From the NCBI RefSeq assembly GCF_000192435.1, contig NZ_AEUD01000013.1, positions 62,001-126,000 of the forward strand: a stretch of DNA of 64,000 nt. The letters run 5' to 3'. Each line of letters opens with the position of its first letter. Positions within the stretch are counted from its first letter, which is position 1. The notes under the pieces were generated by a model, which was given only the letters and a program-made list of their open reading frames with translations, searched no databases and was not told the origin of the DNA. Of the stretch, positions 26,678 to 35,043 are shown piece by piece. The position numbers and the translations under genes were made by a program. Source of the DNA: Gordonia neofelifaecis NRRL B-59395. Its GTDB lineage: Bacteria; Actinomycetota; Actinomycetes; Mycobacteriales; Mycobacteriaceae.

Positions 26678-26719
26678 ATGAATCAGCGTCGAACCACCAC
26701 TGGTAAGGAACCCAGATGA
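26678..26719 (+). CDS. possible 13-codon upstream ORF
   Basis: ATG 26678 begins a short frame (MNQRRTTTGKEPR) just after the SigK-type promoter. Its TGA overlaps the epimerase start codon as ATGA. The epimerase also has its own AAGGA ribosome-binding site inside this frame. Coding is uncertain. Confidence 0.25.
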   Translation: MNQRRTTTGKEPR

Positions 26720-28071
26720 GCTTTGAGCACACCGTCCTTCTCGATGCCCCGATCGACGAGGTCTTCGCATGGCACGAACGCCGGGGAGCATTGCTGCGGC
26801 TGCTCCCGCCGTGGCAGCCGATGCGGGCGGTCCGCGAGGCGTCGTCGATCGCCGACGGGCACGCGATCCTCGGTCTGCCCGGCGGATTGCGATGGCGCGC
26901 GCAGCATCTCGTCGATGAGTACGACCCGCCGCATCGGTTCGTCGACGAGCGGATCTCCGACGGGATCGCCACCCTTCCCGCCCTGCTGTCCGGTCCGTGG
27001 AGGCATGAGCACGTGTTCACCGAAGAGAGCGCGACCACCACCCGCCTCACCGATCGGGTCCACACCGCCGTACCCGGTACGCTGCTGCGGTCCACCTTCC
27101 GCTATCGGCACCGGCAGCTGGCCGACGACCTCGCCTCCCACACATCGGCCCGCGCTGCCGGTCTGGCACCGTCGGTGGTGGCGGTCAGCGGCGCCTCCGG
27201 AATGGTCGGCTCCCAACTCTGCGCGTTCCTCACCACCGGCGGCCATCGGGTGATCCGCCTCGTTCGCCACGACCCGCGGAGCCGTGACGAACGTCGGTGG
27301 GACCCCGACGCCCCGGCCGCCGACCTGCTCGACGGGGTCGACGCGGTGATCCATCTCGCGGGAGCCCCGATCGCCGGCCGATTCACGGACCGGCACCGTG
27401 CCGCGGTGCGCGACAGCCGCGTCGGACCGACGCGCCGCCTCGCGGACGCGGCCGTCGGCGCCACGGACGGACCGACGGTGTTCATCAGCGCCTCGGCGAT
27501 CGGCTTCTACGGGCACGAACGGCCTGACGAGACGCTCGACGAGAGCGCCGCCTCCGGCGACGACTTCCTCGCAGACGTCGTGCGGTCGTGGGAGGAGGCG
27601 ACTGCGCCCGCAGCGCAGGGCGGTCTCCGGACCGTGCAGGTGCGGACCGGCATCGTCCAGAGCCCGCGCGGGGGCACCCTGCAGATCCAGCGTCCGCTGT
27701 TCACGGCGGGTCTCGGCGGTCGTCTGGGCAGCGGGAAGCAGGTGCTGTCGTGGATCGACCTGGACGACCTCGTCGACGTCTATCACCGCGCACTGTACGA
27801 CGCCGACCTGTCCGGCCCGGTGAACGCGACGGCTCCGGAACCCGTCACCGGGACCGAGTACGCGAAGACTCTCGCATCGGTGTTGCGGCGGCCTGCGCTG
27901 CTGCCGACGCCCGCGCTCGGCCCACGGCTGATTCTCGGTGACCAGGGCGCCCGCGAGCTGGCGCTGGCCGACCAGCGCGCGGTGCCCGCAGCGCTCGCCG
28001 ACCGGGGACATCGGTTCCGCAGGGGATCGCTCGAGGCCTGCCTCCGGCACCAGTTGGGTCGCATGCACTGA
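26716..28071 (+). CDS. TIGR01777-family epimerase with N-terminal SRPBCC domain
   Basis: A 451-residue fusion. Residues about 1-140 are a START-like domain (SFEHTVLLDAPIDEVFAWHERRG). Residues about 155-451 are an atypical extended SDR of the TIGR01777/YfcH type with VSGASGMVGSQL, HLAGAPIAGRF, SASAIGFYGH and VQVRTGIVQSPRGG. The fused layout is common in actinobacteria. The reaction is unknown. It is divergent from the SDR-SRPBCC operon and convergent with the lipocalin gene. Confidence 0.88.
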   Translation: MSFEHTVLLDAPIDEVFAWHERRGALLRLLPPWQPMRAVREASSIADGHAILGLPGGLRWRAQHLVDEYDPPHRFVDERISDGIATLPALLSGPWRHEHVFTEESATTTRLTDRVHTAVPGTLLRSTFRYRHRQLADDLASHTSARAAGLAPSVVAVSGASGMVGSQLCAFLTTGGHRVIRLVRHDPRSRDERRWDPDAPAADLLDGVDAVIHLAGAPIAGRFTDRHRAAVRDSRVGPTRRLADAAVGATDGPTVFISASAIGFYGHERPDETLDESAASGDDFLADVVRSWEEATAPAAQGGLRTVQVRTGIVQSPRGGTLQIQRPLFTAGLGGRLGSGKQVLSWIDLDDLVDVYHRALYDADLSGPVNATAPEPVTGTEYAKTLASVLRRPALLPTPALGPRLILGDQGARELALADQRAVPAALADRGHRFRRGSLEACLRHQLGRMH

Positions 28072-28077
28072 GCCGCT

Positions 28078-28114
28078 GCACGCCGAGGTCGCCTTCACGA
28101 CGACCTCGGCGTGC
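28078..28114. terminator. bidirectional terminator between epimerase and lipocalin genes
   Basis: Perfect 14-bp arms (28078-28091 and 28101-28114) with a 9-nt loop between convergent genes, 6 bp and 14 bp from their stops. Confidence 0.75.
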
Positions 28115-28128
28115 GACGGTCGGAGAGA

Positions 28129-28752
28129 TCAGTCGCAGAGTCGGCGGATCTGCTCGAAGCCACCGGTCGTCGGCGACGTCAGATACAGGCAGTCGTCGTT
28201 GCCTGCTCGCGCGATGGCGCGTCGGACGGCGGACCATTGCTTCGAGGACAGCGACGGCGTACGGGAGAGGACGAACCCTGAGCCCCGGCGCGAATCGGTG
28301 ACGTGCGCCCACGAGTAGTCCGGTCCCACTGCGGTCACGATGTAGTTGGCGCGCCCGCGATCCGGATTCGGGATGCCCGGGAAGCTCACATGCAGCCGTG
28401 CGTCGGTCTTCGTGTCCAGCACGGTGGCGGTGCCCTTGATCCGGTTCTTCTGCCCGGTCCACGTGGTGCACGAATTGCGAACCGTGACAGCGCCACGCGG
28501 GCTGAGCGAGTACCGCGCCTGGGTGTCACGTGCGCAGACCAGGTTGAACGCCTGCGGAACGGCCGCCAGCTGATGCCAGGTGCCCAGGTACTCCGACAGG
28601 TCGAACCCGGCGAACGGCGCGGGTGACGCCGCATCGGCTGCCGCGGGGACTGCGGCGGTACACGCGACGGCAGTAAGCATGATCGCGAGGGCGCGTCGTC
28701 TCAGGCCGCCTCGGGCTCGACGAATAGTGACTGGTGCGGTCGGGGCTGACAT
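28129..28752 (-). CDS. secreted lipocalin-family protein
   Basis: A 207-residue lipocalin. It has a signal peptide (basic RRARGGLRRRALAIML, hydrophobic core, then AAADA) and the lipocalin N-terminal motif with invariant Trp (EYLGTWHQLAAVPQAF). Beta strands follow, ending with NYIVTAVGPDYSWAHVTD and FVLSRTPSLSSKQW. Four cysteines suggest disulfides in the exported barrel, which fits neighbouring DipZ. ATG 28752 has AGGAG upstream. Lipocalins of the Blc type bind lipids or oxidised lipid products; the ligand is unproven. A SigK-type promoter lies about 68 bp upstream. Confidence 0.87.
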   Translation of the reverse strand: MSAPTAPVTIRRARGGLRRRALAIMLTAVACTAAVPAAADAASPAPFAGFDLSEYLGTWHQLAAVPQAFNLVCARDTQARYSLSPRGAVTVRNSCTTWTGQKNRIKGTATVLDTKTDARLHVSFPGIPNPDRGRANYIVTAVGPDYSWAHVTDSRRGSGFVLSRTPSLSSKQWSAVRRAIARAGNDDCLYLTSPTTGGFEQIRRLCD

Positions 28753-28819
28753 GGCGGTCTCCTGATCCTGTGGTGCGACATTTCCGCGGCGGCGTCGACG
28801 AAGACGGACGCCATCAAGG

Positions 28820-28846
28820 ATTCGGAGACGGATCTGATTCGGATGG
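28820..28846 (-). promoter_or_regulatory. SigK-type promoter of the lipocalin gene
   Basis: Reverse strand: CCATCC (28841-28846), a 15-bp spacer, CCGAAT (28820-28825). It lies 16 bp beyond the 3' end of the next gene. Confidence 0.85.
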
Positions 28847-28861
28847 GTGACGACTGCGCCG

Positions 28862-29377
28862 TCAGAGCTTCCCGAACGACACGCCCTTGTACGTCCACCC
28901 GGCGCCGGTCACGGCGTCCTGGATCGGCTCTTTGATCTCCCCGGTGCGGAACCGATAGTTGTACACCTGGCCGTACTGGCCCTGCTCGGTGAACGCGTAC
29001 GCGGTCCCGAACGACGCCTCCACCTTCTGCCCGCGGAAGGCCTCGGCCTTCATCGACAGCGACGGCACCCCCGCGCGCCATTCGACGGTCCACTCACGGT
29101 CGACGGCACGGACCTCGTGCTGCGCGGGATCCAGCTTCAGGAGGATCTGGAAGACCGAGGTCAGCGACGCCTTCGCGAAGACTTCGTACCAGCGGGCGTC
29201 GACGATCCGCCATTCGGCAACGAAGTCGCAGCCCTCGTCGGACCGGGCCGGTCGGATCTGGAAGGGCGCCGTCGGACGATTCACCGCCATGATGGCGTTC
29301 GCGACCTCCTGCGGGCTGCGCGCGGGGGTTCCGGCGGCAGGTTTCTTGGTGCCGGTCAGCTTGTCGAAGAGTCCCAT
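28862..29377 (-). CDS. conserved hypothetical protein
   Basis: I do not recognise this 171-residue family. It starts MGLFDKLTG followed by a Lys/Pro/Ala-rich linker, then a mixed alpha/beta region rich in Trp, Tyr and Phe (AEWRIVDARWYEVFAKASL, YNYRFRTGEIKEPI, GWTYKGVSFGKL). There is no signal peptide, membrane helix or obvious active site. It is codirectional with the lipocalin gene, but the lipocalin has its own promoter in between. Confidence 0.7.
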   Translation of the reverse strand: MGLFDKLTGTKKPAAGTPARSPQEVANAIMAVNRPTAPFQIRPARSDEGCDFVAEWRIVDARWYEVFAKASLTSVFQILLKLDPAQHEVRAVDREWTVEWRAGVPSLSMKAEAFRGQKVEASFGTAYAFTEQGQYGQVYNYRFRTGEIKEPIQDAVTGAGWTYKGVSFGKL

Positions 29378-29461
29378 GTGCTCGACCGTATCCGCTGGTG
29401 ACGGCGGTGTGGAGGGGTGTCGTGCGTCCGACCGACGGAGGTGGTGCCGGGTCCCGGCTTC

Positions 29462-30346
29462 TCAGTCGCCGATCGTGTGCGGCAGCTTCACCGAGCCTGC
29501 GGCAGGCTTCGAGGGCCGCGACGGCGGCGGAACCACCGGACCCACGTCGCCGTCAGGTGCGACGTCCAGGTCGAGGAAGACCGGTGCATGGTCGCTGGGC
29601 TTGGTGCCCTTGCGCGCCTGCCGGTCCACCCACGACGCCTTCGCGCGCTCGGCCACCGAACCGCCGGCGAGGAGGAAGTCGATTCGCATGCCGAGGTCCT
29701 TGTGGAACATCCCCGCGCGGTAGTCCCAGTAGGTGTAGATCTGCTTGTCGGGCCAGTGGTCGCGCATCACGTCGTGCAGACCGAGAGCCTTGAGCGCCTC
29801 GAAGGCCTCGCGTTCCGCCGGCGTCACGTGGGTGTGGCCGACGAAGGCCTCCGGGTCGAAGCAGTCGGCGTCGGTCGGAATGATGTTGTAGTCGCCGCAG
29901 ATGACGGTCGTATCGGCGTCGGGCTCGACGGCCAGCCGCAGCTTCTCCAGCCAGTTCAACTTGTAGTTGTAGTGGTCGGAGTCCACTTCGCGGCCGTTCG
30001 GCACGTACACCGAGTAGACGCGCACACCGTCGCAGACTGCGGACACGGCGCGTCCCTCCGGCTCACCGGTCGTGTCGGGGAATCCGGGAGCGTCCGGGAA
30101 CGCGACGCGGACGTCGTCGAGCCCCACCCTGCTCAGCAGGGCGACACCGTTCCACTGCCCCTGCCCGGCGTGCGCGAACTCGTAGCCGCGCGCCGCGAGC
30201 TCGTCGCCGAGCTCGGCGGCGAACGCCTCGTCGGACACCTTGGTCTCCTGCAGGCACACGACGTCGGGCTGACGGTCGTCCAACCAGGGCAGAAGTCGCG
30301 GTACCCGCTGCTTGACAGAGTTCACGTTCCAGGTCGCCAGGCGCAT
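29462..30346 (-). CDS. xthA: exodeoxyribonuclease III (AP endonuclease)
   Basis: A 294-residue Mg-dependent nuclease for base-excision repair. Motifs run MRLATWNVNSVKQR (start), CLQETKVSDEAF (metal Glu), YVPNG, GDYNIIPTDADC, DLGMRIDFLL and the catalytic SDHAPVFLDL. ATG 30346 is chosen because the conserved MRLATWN strand begins there; the frame is open upstream. The C-terminus carries a short Pro-rich tail (VVPPPSRPSKPAAG) not needed for activity. It is divergent from the activator gene. Confidence 0.93.
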   Translation of the reverse strand: MRLATWNVNSVKQRVPRLLPWLDDRQPDVVCLQETKVSDEAFAAELGDELAARGYEFAHAGQGQWNGVALLSRVGLDDVRVAFPDAPGFPDTTGEPEGRAVSAVCDGVRVYSVYVPNGREVDSDHYNYKLNWLEKLRLAVEPDADTTVICGDYNIIPTDADCFDPEAFVGHTHVTPAEREAFEALKALGLHDVMRDHWPDKQIYTYWDYRAGMFHKDLGMRIDFLLAGGSVAERAKASWVDRQARKGTKPSDHAPVFLDLDVAPDGDVGPVVPPPSRPSKPAAGSVKLPHTIGD

Positions 30347-30435
30347 ACCGGTCACCGTAGTCGGGGCCGCGAGCGGACTCGGAACCCGCACCGCCCTTCT
30401 AGCCCGACACCTGTAATCCGTGTCACAGTAGACCC

Positions 30436-32046
30436 GTGACAACCCAGCTCCCCCAGCGCGACGTGATCGCCGCATCGTGGCGGCGCGTGCAGTCGTCGGG
30501 CCTGGAGCCCGATGATCGTCCCGTCCCGACGCTCTCCGACATCGCCGCCGCCGACCCGCTCCTCGACGCCGCGCGGCCCGTGCTCGCGCGCGCGGCCGAG
30601 GTACTCGGCGGAACCAAGACGGCGCTGCTGCTGGTCGACGACCAGAGTCGGATGGTGGCCCGGGTGTCCGCGGACACCACCCTGGAGCGGCATCTCGCCG
30701 ACTCCGGTGCCGTCGATGGCGCCGCCTTCGACGAGGAGGCGATGGGCACGACCGCCCTCGGCACCACCGCGGAGGTCCGCGGCGACGTCGTCATCAACGG
30801 CGGCGAGCACTACCTGGAGCAGTTCCGGAGGCTGAGCTGCTTCGGCCGACCGATCATCCACCCCGCCACCCGCCGCGTGGCGGGCGTGATCTGCATGACG
30901 GAGATCGCGCCCCGCATCAACCCGCTGTCGGTGCCGCTGGTCCGCGGGCTCGTCGACGACATCGCCGAGCGACTGCTGAACCGCTCCCACGCCGAGCACC
31001 GGGCCGTCGTCGCGGCGTTCGAGAAGGCATCCCGGCGGCGCGACGTCGCGGTCGCCGCGGTGGGCGACGACCTGCAGCTCACCAACACTCTCGCGGCCGG
31101 TCTGCTGGGCCCGGGCGACTTCGGCACCCTGCGCATGATGGTCCACGGGGGTTCCTCTCGCGACCGCACCATGACGCTGGTGTCGGGGATCGTCGCCGAC
31201 GTCGCCGTCGACCGTCTCCCGGGTGTCCGGCACGCGGCCGTCTTCCGTCTGCGCCCGCGCTTGGATCACGACCAGGCTTCCGTCCTGGCGGCCCCCACGA
31301 CCACCGACGTGGCGTCGATCGCGATCTGCGGCGAGCCGGGAACCGGTCGCAGTTCTCGCGCCGAAGCCCTGGTCCCGGCCGATCGAGTGCTGCTCGACGT
31401 CGCCGCCCGCCTGCTCGACGGCACCGTCCCGGACCTCGCCGGCGCGATCCGAGAAGCGCGGTCGCGGGAGACCGGACTGGTGATCGACGGCGCCGACCTC
31501 CTCGACGACCGCTCGCTCCGCCTCCTCCAGACGGCGATCGCGACGTACGAGCCGGGCAGGCCGCCGATCGTCGTCATCTCGGAACCTGCAACGGGTGGTT
31601 CGTCCTCCCTCGCCGCGGTGCTCGGCCGCTGCCGCAGCCGGATCACGCTGCCGCCGCTGCGCCAGCGGACCAGTGAGATCGCCGCCATCGGACAGGAACT
31701 CGTCGAGCGGATCGATTCCCAGCTGGAGCTCGGATCCGACGCCGCCGACGCCCTGGTCTGCCAGGAGTGGCCGGGCAACCTGACCGAGCTGTCGATCGTG
31801 CTCGACGAGGCCGCCGCGGCGGTCCTGGCGCGCGGCTCCCGCCTGGTGACCGCCGCCGACCTGCCCGCCGAGTACCGCGGATCCACCCGCGCCTCCCGCT
31901 TGATGGGCATGGAGCAGGCGGAGCGGCAGGCGATCATCGACGCGCTCGACGCCGCCTCGGGCAACAAGTCCCACGCCGCGAAGGCCCTGGGCGTCTCCCG
32001 GACCACGCTGTACGCGCGGATCCGGGCGCTGGGCATCGGACGCTGA
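30436..32046 (+). CDS. AcoR/MimR-like activator with GAF, degenerate AAA+ and Fis-type HTH
   Basis: A 536-residue regulator. The N-terminal GAF region (about 40-190: AALLLVDDQSRMVARV-like strand, DEEAMGTTALGTTAEV, CFGRPIIHPATRRVAGVICM) senses a small molecule. The centre keeps a Walker-A-like GEPGTGRSS but is short, and I see no GAFTGA loop for sigma-54 contact. The C-terminus is a Fis-type HTH (NKSHAAKALGVSRTTLYARI). It precedes an aldehyde and an alcohol dehydrogenase gene on the same strand, so it is their likely activator, with an alcohol or aldehyde as signal. Confidence 0.87.
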   Translation: MTTQLPQRDVIAASWRRVQSSGLEPDDRPVPTLSDIAAADPLLDAARPVLARAAEVLGGTKTALLLVDDQSRMVARVSADTTLERHLADSGAVDGAAFDEEAMGTTALGTTAEVRGDVVINGGEHYLEQFRRLSCFGRPIIHPATRRVAGVICMTEIAPRINPLSVPLVRGLVDDIAERLLNRSHAEHRAVVAAFEKASRRRDVAVAAVGDDLQLTNTLAAGLLGPGDFGTLRMMVHGGSSRDRTMTLVSGIVADVAVDRLPGVRHAAVFRLRPRLDHDQASVLAAPTTTDVASIAICGEPGTGRSSRAEALVPADRVLLDVAARLLDGTVPDLAGAIREARSRETGLVIDGADLLDDRSLRLLQTAIATYEPGRPPIVVISEPATGGSSSLAAVLGRCRSRITLPPLRQRTSEIAAIGQELVERIDSQLELGSDAADALVCQEWPGNLTELSIVLDEAAAAVLARGSRLVTAADLPAEYRGSTRASRLMGMEQAERQAIIDALDAASGNKSHAAKALGVSRTTLYARIRALGIGR

Positions 32047-32188
32047 CCCGACCGTCCAGCACCGTCCACCCGCGCTGTTCAATTTCTGCACACGCACACC
32101 CCCTGGAAACGGGCGATAAATGATGCACGCCGCGCAGTGGTCCACATCACAGGCGGCAGAACCATCACACGCGCACCAGGAGGGTCCC

Positions 32189-33688
32189 ATGACCGCAACG
32201 CTCGACTCCGCCCTGCTTCCCGAGGTCGCCGACTTCGTCTCCCGCGACCGCCAGATGCTCATCGGCGGACAGTGGGTCGACGCCGCGTCCGGCCGCACGT
32301 TCGCCACCGTCGATCCCGCGACCGGCCAGACCATCACCAATGTCCCGCACGGCGACGCCACCGACATCGACCGGGCGGTCGCCGCCGCCCGCGCCGCCTA
32401 CGAGGGCCCGTGGGGTCGAATGAAGCCGAACGAGCGCGAGCGTCTGATCTGGCGCGTCGGCGACATCCTGTCCGAGCGCGCCCAGATCTTCGGTCAGCTC
32501 GAGGCCCTCGACAACGGCAAGTCCGTCGCCATCGCCACCGCCGTCGACGTCGGCTGGTCCGCCGACGTGTGGCGGTACAACGCCGGCCTGGCAACCAAGA
32601 TCAAGGGCGCGTCGATCACCCCGTCGATGCCGTTCGCCGGACCGGACGCCGAGTTCCACGCCTACACCCGCCGAGAGTCCCTCGGCGTGTGCGGGCAGAT
32701 CATCCCGTGGAACTTCCCGATCCTGATGGCCACGTGGAAGCTCGCCCCGGCGCTCGCCGCGGGCAACACCGTCGTGTTGAAGCCTGCCGAGCAGACGCCG
32801 CTCAGCGCACTGATGCTGGCCCAGGTCTTCGAGGAGGCAGGCTTCCCGCCCGGCGTGGTCAACGTCGTCACCGGTTTCGGCGAGGCGGGTGCCGCACTGT
32901 CGGCGCACATGGACGTCGACAAGGTGGCGTTCACCGGCTCCACCGAGGTCGGCAAGAAGATCGTGCAGGCCGCCACCGGCAACTTGAAGAAGGTCTCCCT
33001 CGAGCTCGGCGGCAAGAGCCCGAACATCGTGTACGCCGACGCCGACATCGAGGCCGCGGTCGCCGGATCGGTGGCCGCGTGGATGTTTAACCACGGCCAG
33101 TGCTGCGTCGCGGGCACCCGGCTGTTCGTGCAGCGCAGCATCTTCGACGAGTTCACGCAGGCTGTCGCCGACGCCGCGTCGCAGGCCAAGATCGGACCGG
33201 GACTCGACCCGACCACCGAGCTCGGACCGCTGGTCTCGCAGGAACAGTTCGACCGCGTCTCCCGCTACATCAACGAGGGTCTGGCCGACGGCGCCCGCGC
33301 CCTCACCGGCGGCAAGCGCTGGGGCGATCAGGGCTACTTCATCGAGCCGACCGTCTTCGTCGACGTGAAGCCGGAGTACTCGATCGTCGAGGAGGAGATC
33401 TTCGGTCCGGTCGTCGCCGCCCTTCCGTTCGACGACGAGGACGACGTCGCCCGCGCCGCGAACGATTCGATCTACGGCCTCGCCGCCGGCATCTGGACCA
33501 AGGACATCTCGAAGGCCCACCGCACCGCCGCCGCGGTGAAGGCCGGATCGGTCTGGGTGAACCAGTACAACGGCTTCGACACCGCCCTCCCGTTCGGCGG
33601 CTTCAAGCAGTCGGGCTGGGGCCGCGAACTCGGCGACTCCGCGCTCGACCTCTACACCCAGACCAAATCCGTCAACATCGCCCTCTGA
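32189..33688 (+). CDS. NAD-dependent aldehyde dehydrogenase
   Basis: A 499-residue aldehyde dehydrogenase of the acetaldehyde/broad-range type. It has IPWNFPILMATWKLAPALAA, the cofactor loop FTGSTEVGKKI, the general base in LELGGKSPN, and the catalytic Cys in NHGQCCVAGTRL. ATG 32189 has AGGAGGG directly upstream; an in-frame ATG at 32120 has none. It lies 142 bp after the activator and 24 bp before the alcohol dehydrogenase, so the two enzymes would oxidise an alcohol to a carboxylate in sequence. Confidence 0.93.
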   Translation: MTATLDSALLPEVADFVSRDRQMLIGGQWVDAASGRTFATVDPATGQTITNVPHGDATDIDRAVAAARAAYEGPWGRMKPNERERLIWRVGDILSERAQIFGQLEALDNGKSVAIATAVDVGWSADVWRYNAGLATKIKGASITPSMPFAGPDAEFHAYTRRESLGVCGQIIPWNFPILMATWKLAPALAAGNTVVLKPAEQTPLSALMLAQVFEEAGFPPGVVNVVTGFGEAGAALSAHMDVDKVAFTGSTEVGKKIVQAATGNLKKVSLELGGKSPNIVYADADIEAAVAGSVAAWMFNHGQCCVAGTRLFVQRSIFDEFTQAVADAASQAKIGPGLDPTTELGPLVSQEQFDRVSRYINEGLADGARALTGGKRWGDQGYFIEPTVFVDVKPEYSIVEEEIFGPVVAALPFDDEDDVARAANDSIYGLAAGIWTKDISKAHRTAAAVKAGSVWVNQYNGFDTALPFGGFKQSGWGRELGDSALDLYTQTKSVNIAL

Positions 33689-33712
33689 CTCGCCGCACAC
33701 CAGGAGAAACTC

Positions 33713-34822
33713 ATGAAGACCAAAGCCGCAGTCCTGCTGGAGCCCGGCAAGCCGTTCGAGCTGATGGAACTCGATCTCGACGGACCCGGCGCGGGCGAAG
33801 TCCTGATCAAGTACACCGCCGCCGGCCTGTGCCACTCCGACCTGCATCTCACCGACGGCGACCTCCCGCCGCGCTATCCCATCGTCGGCGGACACGAGGG
33901 ATCCGGCATCATCCAAGAGGTCGGGCCCGGCGTCACCAAGGTCAAGCCCGGCGATCACGTGGTCTGCAGTTTCATCCCGAACTGCGGCACCTGCCGCTAC
34001 TGTTCCACCGGTCGCCAGAACCTGTGTGACATGGGTGCCACCATCCTCGAGGGGTCGATGCCCGACGGGACCTTCCGCTTCCACGCGAACGGCCAGGACT
34101 TCGGCGCCATGTGCATGCTCGGCACCTTCTCCGAGTACGCCACCATCTCGCAGCATTCGGTGGTCAAGGTCGACGACTGGCTGCCGCTCGAGACCGCGGT
34201 ACTGGTCGGCTGCGGTGTCCCGTCCGGCTGGGGAACCGCAGTCAACGCGGGCAATCTGCGGGCGGGTGACACCGCCGTGATCTACGGGATCGGTGGACTC
34301 GGTATCAACGCGGTCCAGGGCGCGGTCGGCGCGGGCTGCAAGTACGTGGTGGTCGTCGACCCGGTCGAGATGAAGCGCACCGAGGCGCTGAAGTTCGGGG
34401 CGACGCATGCCTTCGCCACCGCCGAGGAGGCCCAGGAGAAGGTCTCGGAGTTGACGTGGGGCCAGGGCGCCGACGCCGCGCTGGTCCTGGTCGGCACCGT
34501 CGACGTCCCGGTGGTCCAGGCCGCGACAGCCGTCATCGGCAAGGGCGGCAAGGTGGTCATCACCGGACTCGCCGATCCCGCCAAACTGACCGTCCAAGTG
34601 TCCGGCGCCGATCTCACGCTGAACCAGAAGACGATCATGGGCTCGCTGTTCGGCTCGATGAACCCGCAGTACGACATCGTCAAGCTGCTGCGGCTGTACG
34701 ACGCCGGCGAGCTGAAGCTCGACGAACTCGTCACCCAGCGCTACTCACTCGAAGACGTCAACAAGGGCTACCAGGATCTCCGCGACGGCAAGAACATCCG
34801 CGGCGTGATCATGCACGCCTGA
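33713..34822 (+). CDS. zinc-dependent, NDMA-type alcohol dehydrogenase
   Basis: A 369-residue medium-chain alcohol dehydrogenase. Catalytic zinc ligands come from AGLCHSDLHL, the GGHEGSG His-Glu, and CGVPSGWG. The structural zinc Cys set is CGTCRYCSTGRQNLC. The cofactor loop is GIGGLGINAVQG. The overall sequence fits the actinobacterial NDMA-dependent group (TIGR03989-like), which keeps its nicotinamide cofactor tightly bound. It has a CAGGAGAAA ribosome-binding site, and a strong terminator follows. Confidence 0.9.
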   Translation: MKTKAAVLLEPGKPFELMELDLDGPGAGEVLIKYTAAGLCHSDLHLTDGDLPPRYPIVGGHEGSGIIQEVGPGVTKVKPGDHVVCSFIPNCGTCRYCSTGRQNLCDMGATILEGSMPDGTFRFHANGQDFGAMCMLGTFSEYATISQHSVVKVDDWLPLETAVLVGCGVPSGWGTAVNAGNLRAGDTAVIYGIGGLGINAVQGAVGAGCKYVVVVDPVEMKRTEALKFGATHAFATAEEAQEKVSELTWGQGADAALVLVGTVDVPVVQAATAVIGKGGKVVITGLADPAKLTVQVSGADLTLNQKTIMGSLFGSMNPQYDIVKLLRLYDAGELKLDELVTQRYSLEDVNKGYQDLRDGKNIRGVIMHA

Positions 34823-34834
34823 CCCACCCCGAGC

Positions 34835-34874
34835 CCGCGGGCTCATCGGCGTCCGACCGCCGGTGAGCCCGCGG
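34835..34874 (+). terminator. terminator after the alcohol dehydrogenase gene
   Basis: 17-bp arms (34835-34851 and 34858-34874) with one G-T wobble and a 6-nt loop, 13 bp after the stop. Confidence 0.75.
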
Positions 34875-34933
34875 TTCCATGCACACGATCGGCACCGGCG
34901 GGGATGCCCGACGACCGCTCGGATGATACGACA

Positions 34934-34952
34934 AGTTCCGCTGACCGGAACT
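34934..34952. promoter_or_regulatory. candidate operator upstream of the MHS transporter
   Basis: AGTTCCG-CTGAC-CGGAACT, a perfect 7-5-7 inverted repeat about 90 bp before the MHS transporter start. No regulator gene is adjacent, so the binding protein is unknown. Confidence 0.35.
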
Positions 34953-35043
34953 AGCGCTTGCTTGGTTAGCGATCGAAGTGTCGACTGATTGAACGACATC
35001 GAGTCAACCCTCCGTCATCCGAACAGCTCGGAAGGGATCCCCC

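Noticed and set aside
28701-28814. Upstream ORF overlapping the lipocalin start in another frame
   Set aside because: Its ATG lies only five bases after the -10 element, so it would probably not be in the message; the lipocalin has its own AGGAG site.
32165-34597. 810-codon open frame on the reverse strand over the aldehyde and alcohol dehydrogenase genes
   Set aside because: Antisense shadow of two clear dehydrogenases; its translation is low-complexity Gly/Asp/Val/Arg, typical of the opposite frame in high-GC DNA.
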